Positions 10,359 through 23,548 are shown, counted from the stretch's first letter. The stretch is DNA of 64,000 bases from Ciborinia camelliae (GCA_025890175.1 JANPYM010000006.1:1334376-1398375), one strand, 5' to 3'. Made by a program: numbers and translations. The notes: generated by a model not told the origin, from the letters alone.

Positions 10359-11962
10359 ATGGATGTTGGATTTCCTTCAGTTTACCTTGCTGTCCTATCC
10401 ATCCTGGGTCTATATGGTCTATATGTAATAGGAGACCTGATACGATACCGATATGCCTCGTACAAAGCTGGTTGCAGCGTTCCTGTACGATACCGCCACA
10501 GAGATCCAGTGTTTGGTTTGGACCTATTTCTCAAGCGCATCACTGCCATGAAGGAAGGGGTGTGGTTGGATGTGGACCCATACCTCTTTAGCAACTACGG
10601 AAAAACAGTCTTGACAAATGCGTGGGGCAAGAAACAGTATGTCACCATGGATCCTAAAAATATCCAAACGATCGTAGCAACAGAAGTGGACAAGTTTGGT
10701 GCTGCCCCCATGAACTCTGCAGTCGCACGACCATTCCTCGGCGAGGGCGTTCTGAGCACAGATGGTGCACGATGGAAGTACTCTCGCCAACTCATCAACC
10801 CGATTTTTAGTCGCGCGCAGGTTTCCGAGTTTTCCACATTCGAAATCCATGTTCGTCGCATGATAGACCGGATCCCCCGTGATGGCTCAACGGTCGACCT
10901 CCAGCCGCTCTGCAAATCACTCTACCTTGACAGCACTACGGAGTTCATCTTCGGCAAATCTGCAAACTCACAATCGCCGGAATTGAGTAACGCCATCGCA
11001 GGCCGGCTTTCAGAAATTTTCGATGACGCACTTCGAGGCATGCTCACCAAATTTCTCTTTGGTAAACTTAGTTTCCTGGTGAGAAGTGAAAAGACCTGGC
11101 TTCGGCAATGTGCTGAAGTTCATGCCATCATTGACAACTACATTGAAGAGGATATCGAAGAGAGAAAGAAGGTTGCCGTTGAGTCACCAGATACACCATA
11201 TAAATATGTTCTTTTGAAAGAATTATTCAAGGCCATCGATGATAAACTCTTCATTCGAAATAAGTTAATGAATATATTCTTTCCTGTGCAAGATTTGGCA
11301 GTCGTTCTTACAAATAATACTGTTTTTTTACTTGTAAGACATCCCTATAAATGAAACAAAGCTCGATAAGAAGTGTTAAATATTAGGGCCGAGAAATTAA
11401 CGTTTGAAAAATTGAAGTCCATGAAATGCCTACAGAACGTTATCAGTGAGAGTAAGTCGTAAATCCATCCGAGTTTTTGTAGACGATGGTCAACCACGGT
11501 TACTGTTTCAAATTCCGAATACTAACCAAGAATTTACCAGCTCTTCGAATCTTCAGCCCCGTGGTCCGCAGCTGGAAAACCTGCCTCTCCCCCGCCGTAT
11601 TGCCCCACGGCGGCGGTCCACTGGGAAACGATCCGATCCTCCTGGAGCCCGGGGACCAAGTGGATATGGCGTTTGGCTCGATGCATATGGATGCCGATAT
11701 CTGGGGAGCCGACGCTCATGAATTCAAACCCGATCGCTGGCAGGGTCGCAGACAAGATTGGGGCTACATACCATTTTTCGGCGGGAGGCGCATTTGCCCG
11801 GCCCAACAGCACGTTTTGACCAATGCTGCATATATCTTGGCAAGGTTGATGCAGGAGTTCAGCGCCTGTGAAAATCGTGATCCTTGCTATGAATATTTGT
11901 CAACACAGGTGTTCACCAAACAGAGCAGGAATGGATCCAAGGTGTCGTTTGTTCCGGTCTAG
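10359..11962 (+). pseudogene. Cytochrome P450 (CYP52-like) pseudogene
   Basis: Reads as one P450 from an N-terminal membrane anchor (VYLAVLSILGLYGLYVIGDL) through helix C (DGARWKYSRQL), an FxxFGKS-type segment, helix K and the heme loop PFFGGRRICPAQQ. Helix K is rebuilt correctly by a GTAAGT-CAG intron (11452-11540), whose splicing gives the E-T-L-R motif. Between exons the frame is broken: after LLVRHPYK there is TGA at the position where relatives have Trp (11351-11353), then TAA at 11366-11368, and the frame continues as AEKLTFEKLKSM. The I-helix oxygen-activation motif (A/G-G-x-D-T-T) is also lost, reading FPVQDLAVV. Skipping the stops by splicing would remove conserved helix J residues and shift phase, so this is a decayed gene, though one still close to intact. 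Functional relatives hydroxylate alkanes or fatty acids at the ER. Confidence 0.85.
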
Positions 11963-12994
11963 TGATGTAATGTCGGTTGCCTCTTTGTTATTCCGTATGT
12001 AGATGAAATTTATCTGATCGATCACTCCCTAGCTTTCTTCCATGAAGTTTAAACCTTCAGATCGTCGACTCGTGTAAATATCCACTAAATAGTAAATATC
12101 CAAACCCATCTCAAATACCCATGAGAAAAGAGCCTATGCATCTTCTAACTTTTCATGAGATTGTGAATTGGTAAAATAAAAGTTTCTGCTTCATTTTCCC
12201 CTCTTCTTTCTTCAGCAACTGTTTTCAGCACATGGCTGACTCAATATAATTTTCTAATAATGATGGCACCGCAATTTTTGTTCTAGAGCCACAGGAGGTG
12301 AACTCACTCACTCATTGCTGCCGGTGTTGGTTTCCCTATGTAAGTCCTGTGATGAGGGCGGAGGGAACTTCAAGAGAAGATGATGTCGCCGTGCCATTCA
12401 TGTTCTATCTATCCATAATAGATATTCACAATATCATAGATATACTTTGACTTGTTTCTTTTCCATGTGTCTTTGATTATTTGCTAACTAAATGGGTATC
12501 ATCTTGACTTCATCTTGACTTCATATATACTTTTACATTCCTCTCCCTCCCTTTTCTCCACCCCTTTCTCCCCCCCCTTTCTCTACTCAGCGCCTCCTCT
12601 AAATCTCCACACCCCCCCCTTCCCTCTCGCATATTAAAATTAAACTCCCACCCAAATCATATCATCCACAACACAAAACTTAAAAAAAAGTAAAGTCATA
12701 ATCTCATCATAAATTCATCATCGACATGAACCATTCATCTCCCAAAGAAAAAGAACAAAAAAGGTAATCCCAAACCCGCAATTCCAGATCGCTTCGTAAA
12801 TAGCCAGCCCGTGACGTCCGAAGAGAAGAATTCTTTGTACACACAAGTTGGGTTCGCACCCATAGATCTTTATTTTTCGGCATCCATTATACCATGTGAC
12901 CACTCACTCCACTTGACACCCTTTCTCTCACCATGCTCCTCTACTCCCACCTTCAGTATCAAAAAAAAAAGAACTGATCGAATAGATGTGAAAC
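11963..12994. other. Intergenic region
   Basis: Convergent 3' flanks of the P450 pseudogene and the methyltransferase gene. C-rich pyrimidine tracts occur at 12540-12640. No supportable gene was seen. Confidence 0.5.
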
Positions 12995-15900
12995 TCAAAC
13001 ACTATTAGTCCTCCTCCTAACCACAATCGGTTTTTGTGCATGGATTACCACCAGCTTAAAACTTGTATTCCACTTCTCGCATTCGTCTAGGATTTTTATA
13101 TCCGCAAAGATACTTTTTGCTTCTTTTTCTTTTCCCCTCTTCTTAGTTTTGTTCTTCTCTTTTTTGCATGCTGATGCTGACGCCGATGCAGATGAGAGTA
13201 AAGAAGATTCATAACAACGCATATACCACCATCTCCCCACTTTAGCAACCATGCGCGTGATACTCTCATCGGCGGATTCGGATTCATCCTTGATCATTTC
13301 GGCGAGACTGCGTGAGTCTTTTTGTTTTTTCTTCGGCTGCTGTTTCTCTCCTCCTTTTTCCTTCTCCACTCCTCTTTCCTTCCCCTCCCCCTTGTCTCGT
13401 GTATCCTTAACCCTCTCCAATACCCCCGCAACCGGAATCCCCACGCGACAACTCTTCACATCTCCAAACCCCCTCGCCCCAAGTCCCCTAAGAACCACAT
13501 CCCCCAAACTCCCCAATACAACCCCATCATCCTGGCACTTCAACCTCGTTTTTAAACCTCGCACTGCGCGACGAGTACGCGGTCCCATATTCAACATGTC
13601 GAGATCGAGAAGAGTGATCTCGATGTATCCACCAGGTCTAAGGACCCGACGCGATTCGGATAGGATGTGGTTGTAGGTTTGGGTTGAGAGAGAGGAGGGG
13701 AAGCGGAAAATGACGGTGCTGAAGGTGGAGGAGGGGAAGGGGAATTTAGTGAGAGATGTGGTGGGCGAAAAGGATATTTGACGGTGGTTGGGGGGTGGGA
13801 GAGGATAGGCGGAATTTTGGGTGCTAGGTTGAGGCGGGGCGGCGGGCGAGAGGTTGTAGAATGTACAGGTTGGGTAAGTTTCGGCGGCGTAAAAGGACCA
13901 GTCGTCTATATGTGTGTTAGCTCCGTATCATGAAAGGGACTGACAAGATGAACATACCATTACCAAGTCCATCAATGACCAAAATGGAGTGGCATTTCGT
14001 CGTGGATCCATCCATCAAGTTTCCTACCTCATCCCTGGCCGGACTAAACAGTACATTCCCAAACGTAAGCCATTTACTAACACTCATACTCCCCACTCTC
14101 AAGTTCACCTGCGAAATTGGGGAATTACTTTCTCCAGATTCGATTCTCAGGAGACTAGCCCCTGAAATTCGAGATGTATTACTGGAGGAACCTGATTTTC
14201 GCAATTCGACTGGCGAGAGTCGTTGGGATCTGGCCGAGTGGATGGAATTATTACGCTCACCGTAGTCATTGAAGATTTCGGAGAAAGAAACTGGAGTGGT
14301 GGGTGATGGAATGGGCTTTAATGTAGCTGTGTCTTCAGCATTGGGGTCTGTGTTCATCTCAACGCTGTAGCAACTTGATGATATAGACGTAATAGCCGAT
14401 CTTCGGCGTGGGATTTCCGGCAAATCGCGGTTTGGTAAAGGGGAAGATTGAAGGCTTGGCTGAAGATGGCGAGAGGAAGGGCTCTGGTACGTTTCATATT
14501 GAAAAGGGACACCATGAGATGATGTTGTGGAAACGATGCGTGGTTTTGATGCGCCTTCCGTATCGATCAAGTCGTCGTATTCATCCCACACTTCATCTTC
14601 CGATAATGCAGAATTGGGCTCGGGAATAATTGCCGTGATTTCGGCACAGTTGATTGTGCCAGAACTACTGGTTGTGGACGTAGAGTTATTTCGGGGAGAG
14701 GTTCTTGGGGAGAAGGTGAGGAATTCTCGATGGTAGGAGGTAGGTCTGCTGAATTGCGCTTGGAAAGGCTCGGGACTAGAAAACTTTGGCGGGGTTGCTC
14801 CCAAAGCAACCGAGTTAATGTCAAATGAAGGTAAATTCATCGTAGGTTGCATAGTGCTCAAGCGCGCAAATGGTCTCGAGAAAGATATAGGAGATGTAGC
14901 TTTAGGTCTTGCGGATATAACCTTTGGGATTCGACCAACTTGCTGAAGACGACTTGCCCGAACAGGTGTGACTTCTCTGAGAACATGAGGATTTGCCCGA
15001 GTCTGAGGAACCTGAGGTGAAGAAGGCATCATTGGTTCCGGAGATGAGAAAGCAACAGTTGCTGGCATTATTTCCGGAAGCGAAGGCGCCATGGCGGTTT
15101 GGAGTTCCTCTATACGTCGGATGTTTTCCTTATAATTGCTAAATTGAAGTTCGTTCAATTGTTCATCAGTCAATTCTACCACATCTGAATCTCTGAGAAT
15201 TTCTGCTAAATCGACACTGTCGGTATCTTCTGGCTCATCCGAAAATTCAAACATAGCGTAGTGGGGTATCGGTTTGACGGGCTGTCTACCGATAGTGACA
15301 GGTACTGCATCATGTTTGATTTCGGTCTCGGCTTTTGGAGCTTGTCGATGAAAAATATTCCACTTCCGAGGTGACCTTGCCCGTTTCTCCTGTTTCTTTG
15401 GCTTGATAATTTGAGCCTGTCTTCCACGCTCGACTTCTTCCTTTAACTCTAGTTGTGATTCGCCAGACATCAGGCTAGGATCTAGACTTACCAAAGAAGA
15501 TGAAAGCTCCTTCGTTGTGATATTAAGTAGTTCTGGAATGCTCAAGTCATTAGTCGAATTATTAAGACGCTGAATTGATCTTCGGAATGCGAGAGATGGC
15601 TTCTTTGGAGTATTTTCATCCTGACTATCGGAAGGCCTTCTGAGTCTTGAAACGCTTGTAGGGGAAGTTCTCTTGCTGATCTCTTTCGGAATAGCTGAAG
15701 GCTGCAGAACAGCTTTGGTTGTTCTTTGACTCAAACTAGTCTGAGAAATATTCTTTGCCAGCGTAGGAAGGCTCGTGTTACTTTCTGAACGACCGACTTC
15801 AGAGGTAGAGTTTCGATTCTCTTTAATCGCACCACCACCAGCTATGATGACAGGGCTCATTCGATCTCGGAAAAATGGATCCGTATTATCGAGTTGCTCC

Positions 15901-17720
15901 CTAGAAATTGGGGCTCCGCTTAAGCTTCTTTCTCGGGGTTTCCCTGTAGCTACTTGAGCAGTGCTACGTCCGCGTAGTGCATATCTTGTATATCCTTCAT
16001 GGCCAGTACCTGCAGCGGGTCCTTTCTTTTGGGGCTTCTCCACGGAAATAGTTGTGATATCAGGAGCCGTCTTTGTCCGTCGACCGAAAAGTCCAAAGCG
16101 GTGTTTTCCGCTGTCTACACTTGGACTTGGCGTTCTAGTAATACGGCCACGCGAAGGGGGCCTGAGATTTGGGATTAATCCAAGACCGGTTGGTGCTGGA
16201 GTCGGATCACGGTGTAGTGGCTGGAGTGGAGCTGGAGATGGGTTACGTGAGGTCTCTCGTGATGCTGGTGTCATTGAAGTTTGAAGGGGAGATGATACTG
16301 CTCTTTGAGAAGAAACGCTATTACTTTTGTTATGTGTATAAATCATACCGGTAAAGTTGCTTTGAAGTATTGCAAAGTCCCCAATCTGAGACCTCAGATC
16401 CGGGGCACCATCTCTGCTGGGTCTTCTCGGGGGAGATGGTCTGTCCAGTACCTCTACCGATGGAGCTGGTAGTCTTTGAGATAATGGCTCTGGAGATAGA
16501 GTAGAATCTTTGCACGGTGGGGTTGGATTTGAACTGGCTGATGGCTTCTCTTCCAGGGGTGGCCTCTTGAATTGATGAGAAGACTTACGAGGTGGCGGAC
16601 TAGGTGGAAAAGGAGACAATGACTTCTTCTTCTTGTGTGTCTTATCCCGAACCTTCCCATCTTCTTTGACTGTAGAATTAGATGAAGATGAATTAACAGA
16701 CTCTCGCAACGCGGGCAGTCCACGTGAGTCGACAACTGTATTGTCAAGATCATTTGATGTGTTACTCTCACGTCTCCGGGTGAGAGGTGGTCGATTCCTA
16801 GTGGGGCTACTTCCCCTGCGATTTGGAATGCTAGACTTGAAAGGCACAAGAACACTAGGTGATACGGATGACATTGAGGTAGGAGTCGTATCTCTACTAT
16901 ATGCACTTGGACCTGGGGATTCAGAAAACCTCGTCGAAGGACTTGCGCTGTATCCACTATACCCACTATACCTTTTGTTGCTAGATCCAGAACTCACAAG
17001 ACCTGCAGACATTGAAGGAGTAGGAGGGGAAATATCAGGAGTCGTTAACTTGTATGGAATATTGGACCCGAATCTAGCATTCAACTCATCGCGATGCTGC
17101 TCTGGTTTCGTTCTATATCTATCCAGCTCTGGTATAATCCGTGGAGCCTCCTTGATCGAAGAAGTCGAAACCTTTCGAGCTTGCTGTGAGGTTTCAATAC
17201 GCGGAGGCGCTGGCCTAATTGAAGGTTGAGTAACAGGTTTGGGTCCCGGTAGATTCCCCCAACTAGCGGGTGAGCTAGTTGCTGCTGCAGCTGTCATAGG
17301 TCGACTAAGCTCGGCATGTTGAGCTATAGATGAAGGCTTTCTTCTCAAAACATTTCGAGATACCTTTCCCTTGATGGCGGGAACGAGAAGTGGATTAGAA
17401 ACATCTCTATCAACACGACTTCCGGATCCCAATGGAGAGGCAATTGTCCCTTTGGATCCGGTTTCGGACTTTGATCTTGGTACCGGGGAAGGTTGTCGTA
17501 TGCTCGGTCGAGGCAGATAGGTCTGCTGATTAATCTCCACATTCACCCTTCTTTGCTCTTTTCTTGACTGAATGTACGCACTATCCTCTCTAATTTCCCT
17601 TGGCTTGGTGGCTTCCTGTGACTGGGTCTGTCGCGGAACTCTTCTCTGCGCCATGGTAACATTTGGCCTGGATGGTAGACCGAATTGCATGTTGTTGGAT
17701 GCCATGACGTCTTGCTTCAA
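12995..17720 (-). CDS. Large Ser/Pro-rich protein with C-terminal methyltransferase domain
   Basis: Two exons on the minus strand, 17720-13958 and 13905-12995, joined across a 52-nt GTATGT-ATATAG intron (phase 1), give 1557 aa. Residues 1-1200 are low-complexity and basic, rich in Ser, Pro, Arg and Thr, with many RxxSP-like sites, as in regulatory scaffolds. The C-terminal 300 residues fit a class I SAM-dependent methyltransferase: motif I VIDGLGNDDWSFYAAETYP spans the splice junction, followed by LPPPNH...FPFPSSTFSTVIFRFP and VLRPGGYIEITLLDLDML. A lysine-rich insertion (about 1395-1430) precedes a final strand. Intact orthologous-looking architecture is common in filamentous ascomycetes, but the substrate is unknown. 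An ATG five codons downstream (17705) is an alternative start. Without the intron the first frame would end falsely 13 residues past the splice site. Confidence 0.85.
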
Positions 17721-20700
17721 AAAACATTCTCCAAGAAAACGTGTGCTAGGATCCAGCTGGGGTTATAGACGTTGACAAGGGTACATTCTTAAGGTTTGAT
17801 TTATATTATGTGATAATCAGGCTTTTGTTCTCGTGAGGAAAGTACTTAAAACATCTCAAAAACTAGAACCAATGAGCAATTTGATAGAAGATAAGGGAAG
17901 TTGTAAGTATCATACCTTTTTAGATTTTTTTTTTGATTAATCCGTGAGGAACTTCGTCTAATTGAAGGATTTATTGCATAGAAATTCCGATATGGTGTGG
18001 TCGTAATGGCACAAGAGATTATGTGGTGGCCAATATACTTGTATCCAAGCACGTGAAGACGACAAATTGATAATGAAAAATGTATGGATCACCGCCAGGG
18101 TAGGGCAACTCAGGGTATATTGAAGCACAAAACAGAGCTGTATGAAATATAACGAAAAATTAATTTGACGGGTATGGTATGTAGGATTCGGAAGCAAAAA
18201 GAGAAAAGAGGAAGAAAAAAAGATGCCAACGATTTCTTTAAGAATATTCGAGGATTAGTTGTGGTTGATAATAAGGGTCGCACCTGGCGGGAATGACAGG
18301 GCCTAGAGTGTGGGGACTGTCATCCTATAGCTTCCGCCGGTTAATGGAGATGATACTTTAGTGGAGGATAATGAGCCACTGGCGATTGAGTTTTGTGCCT
18401 GCAGCTTAACGGAGCAACGTTGTAGGTTGACGTTCATTTATTTTTGGTCGTACTAAAAGTGCGGGACGTCATGTAAATGCCAGTGTACGAGTCGATTTGG
18501 ATGGATATATGCAGAGTATATGTATGGAGAATGTAGCATAGATTAAAAACCAAGTATTCCGGGTATGTGGTGGAGAGATACATGAGAGTAATCATGACTT
18601 CTTGGTATCCCAGAGGCTGTAGGCTGGATAACAGGCTGTTCTGCAATCATTCCCGGTACTTGCTTTGTGGCGTTGTCATTACTGAGGCCACACATGGCCG
18701 GCCATTGTACGAAAGATAGGGTCTCTTGCTTGGCCATGACATGCCCGGCCATATGACTGTGCCTCTGGAGTGGCCGACGAGATGAAGATCTTGATATGAA
18801 AAAAGCCTAGTGACCGTTGACTGAGGCCAAAGATATAAACCAAAACGATTTGGTTGTTCGTCATTACTCAATAGAATCGTGGATGGAGATGGGGATGGGG
18901 ATGGGAAGAATTCTCGGGTCCTGTAAGGTTATCCGCATCATGAAAAAGCAGGGCAAAAAAGAAAAACCTCAAGCCCACAAAATTCCCATGATGAGCTGCA
19001 GAGCCCTGTAAAATCTCGTTATTGATGTTATGCTACGCCAAACGGCCATGTACAGTATGTACTCGAAGCCTATGATATGCCTATGATATGCTTTTTGGGC
19101 CTCATAATAAATCCATTGGTGAATGGTTAGGCTTGGTGATGCATAATCGATTAAGAAAATACCTAGGTATTTTTGCCCACCATTTGCTATGAACGAGTCA
19201 ATTTTGGTTAAGATCTGAGTGAGGGGTTTCTTGTTAAACGCCAAGTCATCATTCGTCGGATGTAACAAGGTCACATCGGCGAGAAAGCCAAAGTAATAGA
19301 TCGAGAAAAATTCGCTGGATTGTATGATTCATGAACTTCAATTGGTTCATGATGATCAAAGTTTGGTAGTTCGAGGCGCGCTTGTTGCACAGGTTGGGGG
19401 GTTTTTTTTGCCATGTGCTGGCGGGTCTTGCGCTTCTGCAATCATATGTTGGTTGGTACTTGAAAAGTTGGTATGTTGTAACATTGTATACTTGGTTACG
19501 TCCTCACCGTTGTCAATGAACATTTTTTGTGCGATAATGGGCGTTTTGTTTTCAAGCGCCTTGCCTCTGACAAGACGACCAACATCAGCTTTCAGCGGCA
19601 ATCCCCGTAAATTGGCCTCTCACGGTGTGAACGGTTCAACACTAAAAATCCGGGGTTTAGATGAATGATACGATATCTAAGCCTATAAGACCTAATATGA
19701 GGCCCTGAACCTGGTACCGGACCGGGTTAATTCAACCTTTATCATTCAACCCGCTCTCGGGATCATATGAAATGCTTCTTCTCGTTAGGATGAGCGAGAA
19801 GCATGTTTACCCGTATCTTTAACCATACAAAGTTCTCACCGTCATGGCGATCCTTCAGGATCATCTAAACATACCTAAACAGTTATTGACGATTAGATGA
19901 TATGGCTCGGCACCCCCTAGTATACTTCTCCAATCCCCTGATTGGTCAGAAAGGAAATCATTACTAGCCAATCATTTAATGAAAAGTTTTGTCTTCTAGG
20001 TGAAGAAACCCCCTGAGTAAATCGCCCACGAAAATTGCCCAAATAGGGGAATATGGGGTTTTCCATATAATTGAAACAGTGGAATGTACCTATCAACAAT
20101 CAGAAATTCTAGAATTTTGGCAAAAAAAAAAGGGAACGGGAATTAGTTCATCGGCACGGGCGATACAAGGGTGACAAAGCATGACAAAACCCGCCCCTGG
20201 TGTGGATATCATCGCTTTTTATAAACACAATCTAGTCGATATTGCGAAGTAACAAGTATCAATACCGGTATACGAAGCTATAATTTTGGTCAATTTTTAG
20301 GTCTTGAAGGTCGCGATGACTCCGGCACCTGCAAACTAAAGTTTGACAGATGAGGCTGAGGCATCGTGAAGTATCCTCTCACGTTCCATTTGGTGGCCTG
20401 AGAGCGTCCCAAAGGTACCTTTTCTAGATCTCCGTTCCTGAACAAGCTGAGTTTTTGCAGTAGTGGATCATGGCGACTGTGCGTTGGCGGCGCAAATCAC
20501 TGGGGACTGTGGCGAAGTACATGATATACGATGATGGAGAACGCCACAAGCTGGAATACGGTAATAACATCTTAACAGGTTTGAACAATTTGTTGAAATT
20601 TTCTATGCGTTGGCAGGCAAAAACCTTTTTTGATATCAACAATTGTGATGAATCGATGAGACGCTCAAATATAATCCCGAAGGAAACCTTCTCTGGGAAT

Positions 20701-21548
20701 GAGACCGAATTTTTCAAGCCACGGGAGATGGATTTCAATTGAGCAGGGTTCTGTGGCTTTTAATTGGATAACTGATGGTGGACTGGTTTCCTTAACTTCG
20801 GGTCCAAATCAGTAACGTGATGACTATATGTGTGGTTGTGAACCAGGTTTCCTTCCACCTACTCTATCTTCTGGAAAATCGGTGTCGTACCAAAACGGGA
20901 TACCTGAATCCATGCGAGGCCATTGGGTGAATTGAATGTTGATCCAAGATGGCCTTCGATGGCGCCGGCGCCGGAGCCGGGATGATATGTTTTTATGTCT
21001 CATCAGCACTTTATCTGTAGTCCTATCACATCTGCAAAACACGTATAGTAAATCCCATTCGCGGTACTTGGTTCCATCAAGAGAATAACGCAGATCCTTC
21101 AGGAACCTAGAGGGATTAATCGTTGGTCGTGAAAATTTGAGTCGTGCTTCCCCTGACACTATTAAAAACCTATTGTCTCTCACTCAAATCATCGCAAGTG
21201 GTTACTGGTTCCTTTTGATGCTCCCAAATCTCGAGTGTTGAATTATTGCATCTTTAAAATGAAATTTTCCTGAGACCTCAACCTTGCACCTAAATGTTGA
21301 TAACCATTGAAATAGAAAACAGACGGCTGCAAAAATCCTCGTGGAACTGGCACCTGATGTATATATTTTGGAAATCGAAGCGCTCACAAGATCCAGAACA
21401 AGGGAGAAAAATATTGATATCAATGGTATTTCGAATATGCTCAATGCCGCCGATTTCCGTGGAAATTAAAAGAAATCACTAGTATACAGTAACGCTAGCT
21501 AACCGTGCTGGTGACAGATAGCTGTATGGCACCTTCGTAGGTCTCCCC
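17721..21548. other. Gene-poor intergenic region (3.8 kb)
   Basis: No gene could be supported. Short frames on both strands (for example at 18434-18871, 19324-19668, 20470-20742 and 20824-21183) have no recognisable domain, leader or consistent splice partners. The sequence is not strongly AT-biased. The left 500 bases are the likely promoter and leader of the large methyltransferase gene. A GC-rich GGCGCCGGCGCCGGAGCCGG tract lies near 20959-20980. Confidence 0.45.
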
Positions 21549-22415
21549 TTATGCAGCAGTCGCAAATCTCTTTGCTCTTGCTTCCGCCTTTGCTTTCTCC
21601 TCTGGGTTATCTGTAACACGTCCTCCTGTAGCCTTTTTCGGACCGGGCCTCTGCGTATGCTTTGGACCAGGTTGTGATCTCCTGTTGTCTGGTGTTTGTC
21701 TTTTTGCATTTCTTCCTCCTTGTCTATTATCTTCGCGGGCTCTCTTTGGTCTTCTCTCCGGTAATGCGCTATCCAATCCTTCAACAATTTTGCTGTTGTC
21801 CAATCCAAACTTCTTCGCACGTTCTGCCAATTTCGCTGCCTCCTCATTTTCCGAAATGCCAAATCTTTTGGCTCTTGCAGCACGTTTCTCCGCCTCCTTC
21901 TGCGCATCAGACTTTTCAATTCCGGCACTAAAGTCTTGTTTTGGTGCTTCTGGAGCAGGTGCGACTTCCGTTTTTGCAGGACCCGAGGCTGCTACTGCAC
22001 CATCTTCAGCTGTTGGAACACCCTCTCCTCCAGTCACTTTTAAATCTGTTGTCTTGGCAGGTTCGATCACAGGTTCTTGATTGGGGACTTTCGTGGGGTT
22101 TGGGATCTCTTCTTTGCCTCCAGCAGCTGCTACCGCGGCATCGGCAGTTGTTGTAGCTTTCTTCTCGTCTTTCTTCTCATCATCTTCGTCCCAGTCGATT
22201 TCATCCTCTCCTGTAGTCACTAAGAATTCTCAGCTTCAAACTTCTTAACTTGCACCACTTCTCCATTAGAACATACCTGTAGCTTCAGCAGCTGGCTTCT
22301 TTTCTGATTCTTGTAATCTTGCAATGAGATCTGCTTTGTTGCCGGAGATTGGCAAGGACTTCTCCTGAAGAAGCTTCTTGAGTTCAGGGACCTTGAGCTG
22401 GGAGTAGTCCGTCAT
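21549..22415 (-). CDS. tho1: SAP-domain RNA-binding protein, THO1/SARNP (CIP29) type
   Basis: Two exons on the minus strand, 22415-22277 and 22219-21549, give 269 aa. The N-terminus is a SAP domain (residues 4-40, with YSQLKVPELKKLLQEKSL and GNKADLIARLQ). It is followed by an acidic, Ala-rich linker and the C-terminal Tho1/MOS11 region with repeated RAKRFG elements (ARAKRFGI, RAKKFGL, ARAKRFA) plus an RG/RP-rich basic stretch. In yeast and animals this family binds nascent RNA and assists THO/TREX-dependent mRNA packaging and export in the nucleus. The single intron starts GTATGT; two acceptors nine bases apart (22220 and 22211) are both in phase, giving 269 or 266 aa. The gene is divergent from the O-methyltransferase, with 1.1 kb between start codons. 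Confidence 0.93.
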
Positions 22416-23548
22416 TTTCGCTGTGTAATTGTGTTTTGGGGTTTGAAATGGAGGAAGTGGTGATAATTATGATGGCGAAATAATTTTTGAATTGAATCGA
22501 TAAATGTCGAGGTCGAGGTCGAAATTGAAGTTGAGGAGGGTTGGTTGATGGAAATTCTTGGGAGCTGGAAACGCGTTGAAATGTAAATGCGACCAAGTAT
22601 TTCGCGACAATGTGGCAGTGCATTTATTTTAGTGCTTGTTGTGGCTGAAGTTGAGCTCGGACCTTGCTGCCCATATTCTTCCTTCAATGTTCCCTCCTAC
22701 GGTACTACCGTATCAAATCACAGATATATCATATACAGTATAGGATTCACGACAGCCCTTTGACTCGGTATTGAATTCTCACTTAAGCCTCAAGCTGGGG
22801 CTCATATCTTGGAGACAACGTACCAGCCTAGAACTTTTGAAAGAGTGTCTTAGGTATCATGTCTCCTCCTTCGTGTCTCGATGTATCGTAGGGTATGGGT
22901 TGAGTTTGCGTGTCAGAAGCCATCTTCTAGTTAAGATTGGATCTTTCGCGGTGGCAACCTAGAATATGCTTAAGTTCGAGTCAAGGTGCTTCTGAATATG
23001 GGCATTATTCACGTTGATTCGTTGGTCGATTCAAATTCGTTCTCGAATCCTCAAATAATGAACTTGAACTGTATGATCAAGAAGTTTTGAGAAACTTCCC
23101 AGCAAGCTCAAACATGTCTTGAGGGTTGTAAAGTCGAAATAGAGATTCATCAATTTAATATATTTGATCTATTTCTTTTGAAAATGTCAAAAAGAATCTC
23201 TATTTCACCTATCGAAATTTAACCCACTTCAACATTTATCTCCTCAAAATTTAAGCCCCCTCCCCAAACTCCCATGTAATATCCGTCAACAGTTCATAGC
23301 CTTTCGGGATGTTTATCAATTAAGTCAATCCACAAAAGTCACATGCAGACTGTCAATTTGAACCCCATCCCTATCCAACTGTTTCCTTATCAACTGTTGG
23401 AAATTCAATATTGCATGCAAGTACGTGGCGTAATGGGTTCTGAAACTAGTACCAACCCGAATCTCACCTCATCCATCAATTTCAAGAATTTAAATACTAC
23501 AGTTTCTCCCTCTTTGTATATTGACAAACCACCTTGAATCTAAAGACC
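22416..23548. other. Divergent promoter region of tho1 and the O-methyltransferase
   Basis: No gene. It contains the leaders of both genes and a perfect inverted repeat listed separately. Confidence 0.55.
23136..23206. repeat. 13-bp perfect inverted repeat upstream of the O-methyltransferase
   Basis: Arms GAAATAGAGATTC (23136-23148) and GAATCTCTATTTC (23194-23206) are exact reverse complements with a 45-nt AT-rich spacer. It sits about 340 bases upstream of the O-methyltransferase start. It could be a bound operator-like element or a remnant of a small inverted-repeat element. Confidence 0.85.

Noticed and set aside
11334..11385. A GTAAGA-TTAG intron that would remove the P450 stops
   Set aside because: It would delete the conserved LLVRHP segment and shift the frame relative to the AEKLTFEKL continuation.
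20470..20742. 90-codon plus-strand ORF in the gene-poor stretch
   Set aside because: No family, no recognisable leader or partner exon; it overlaps an equally long antisense frame.
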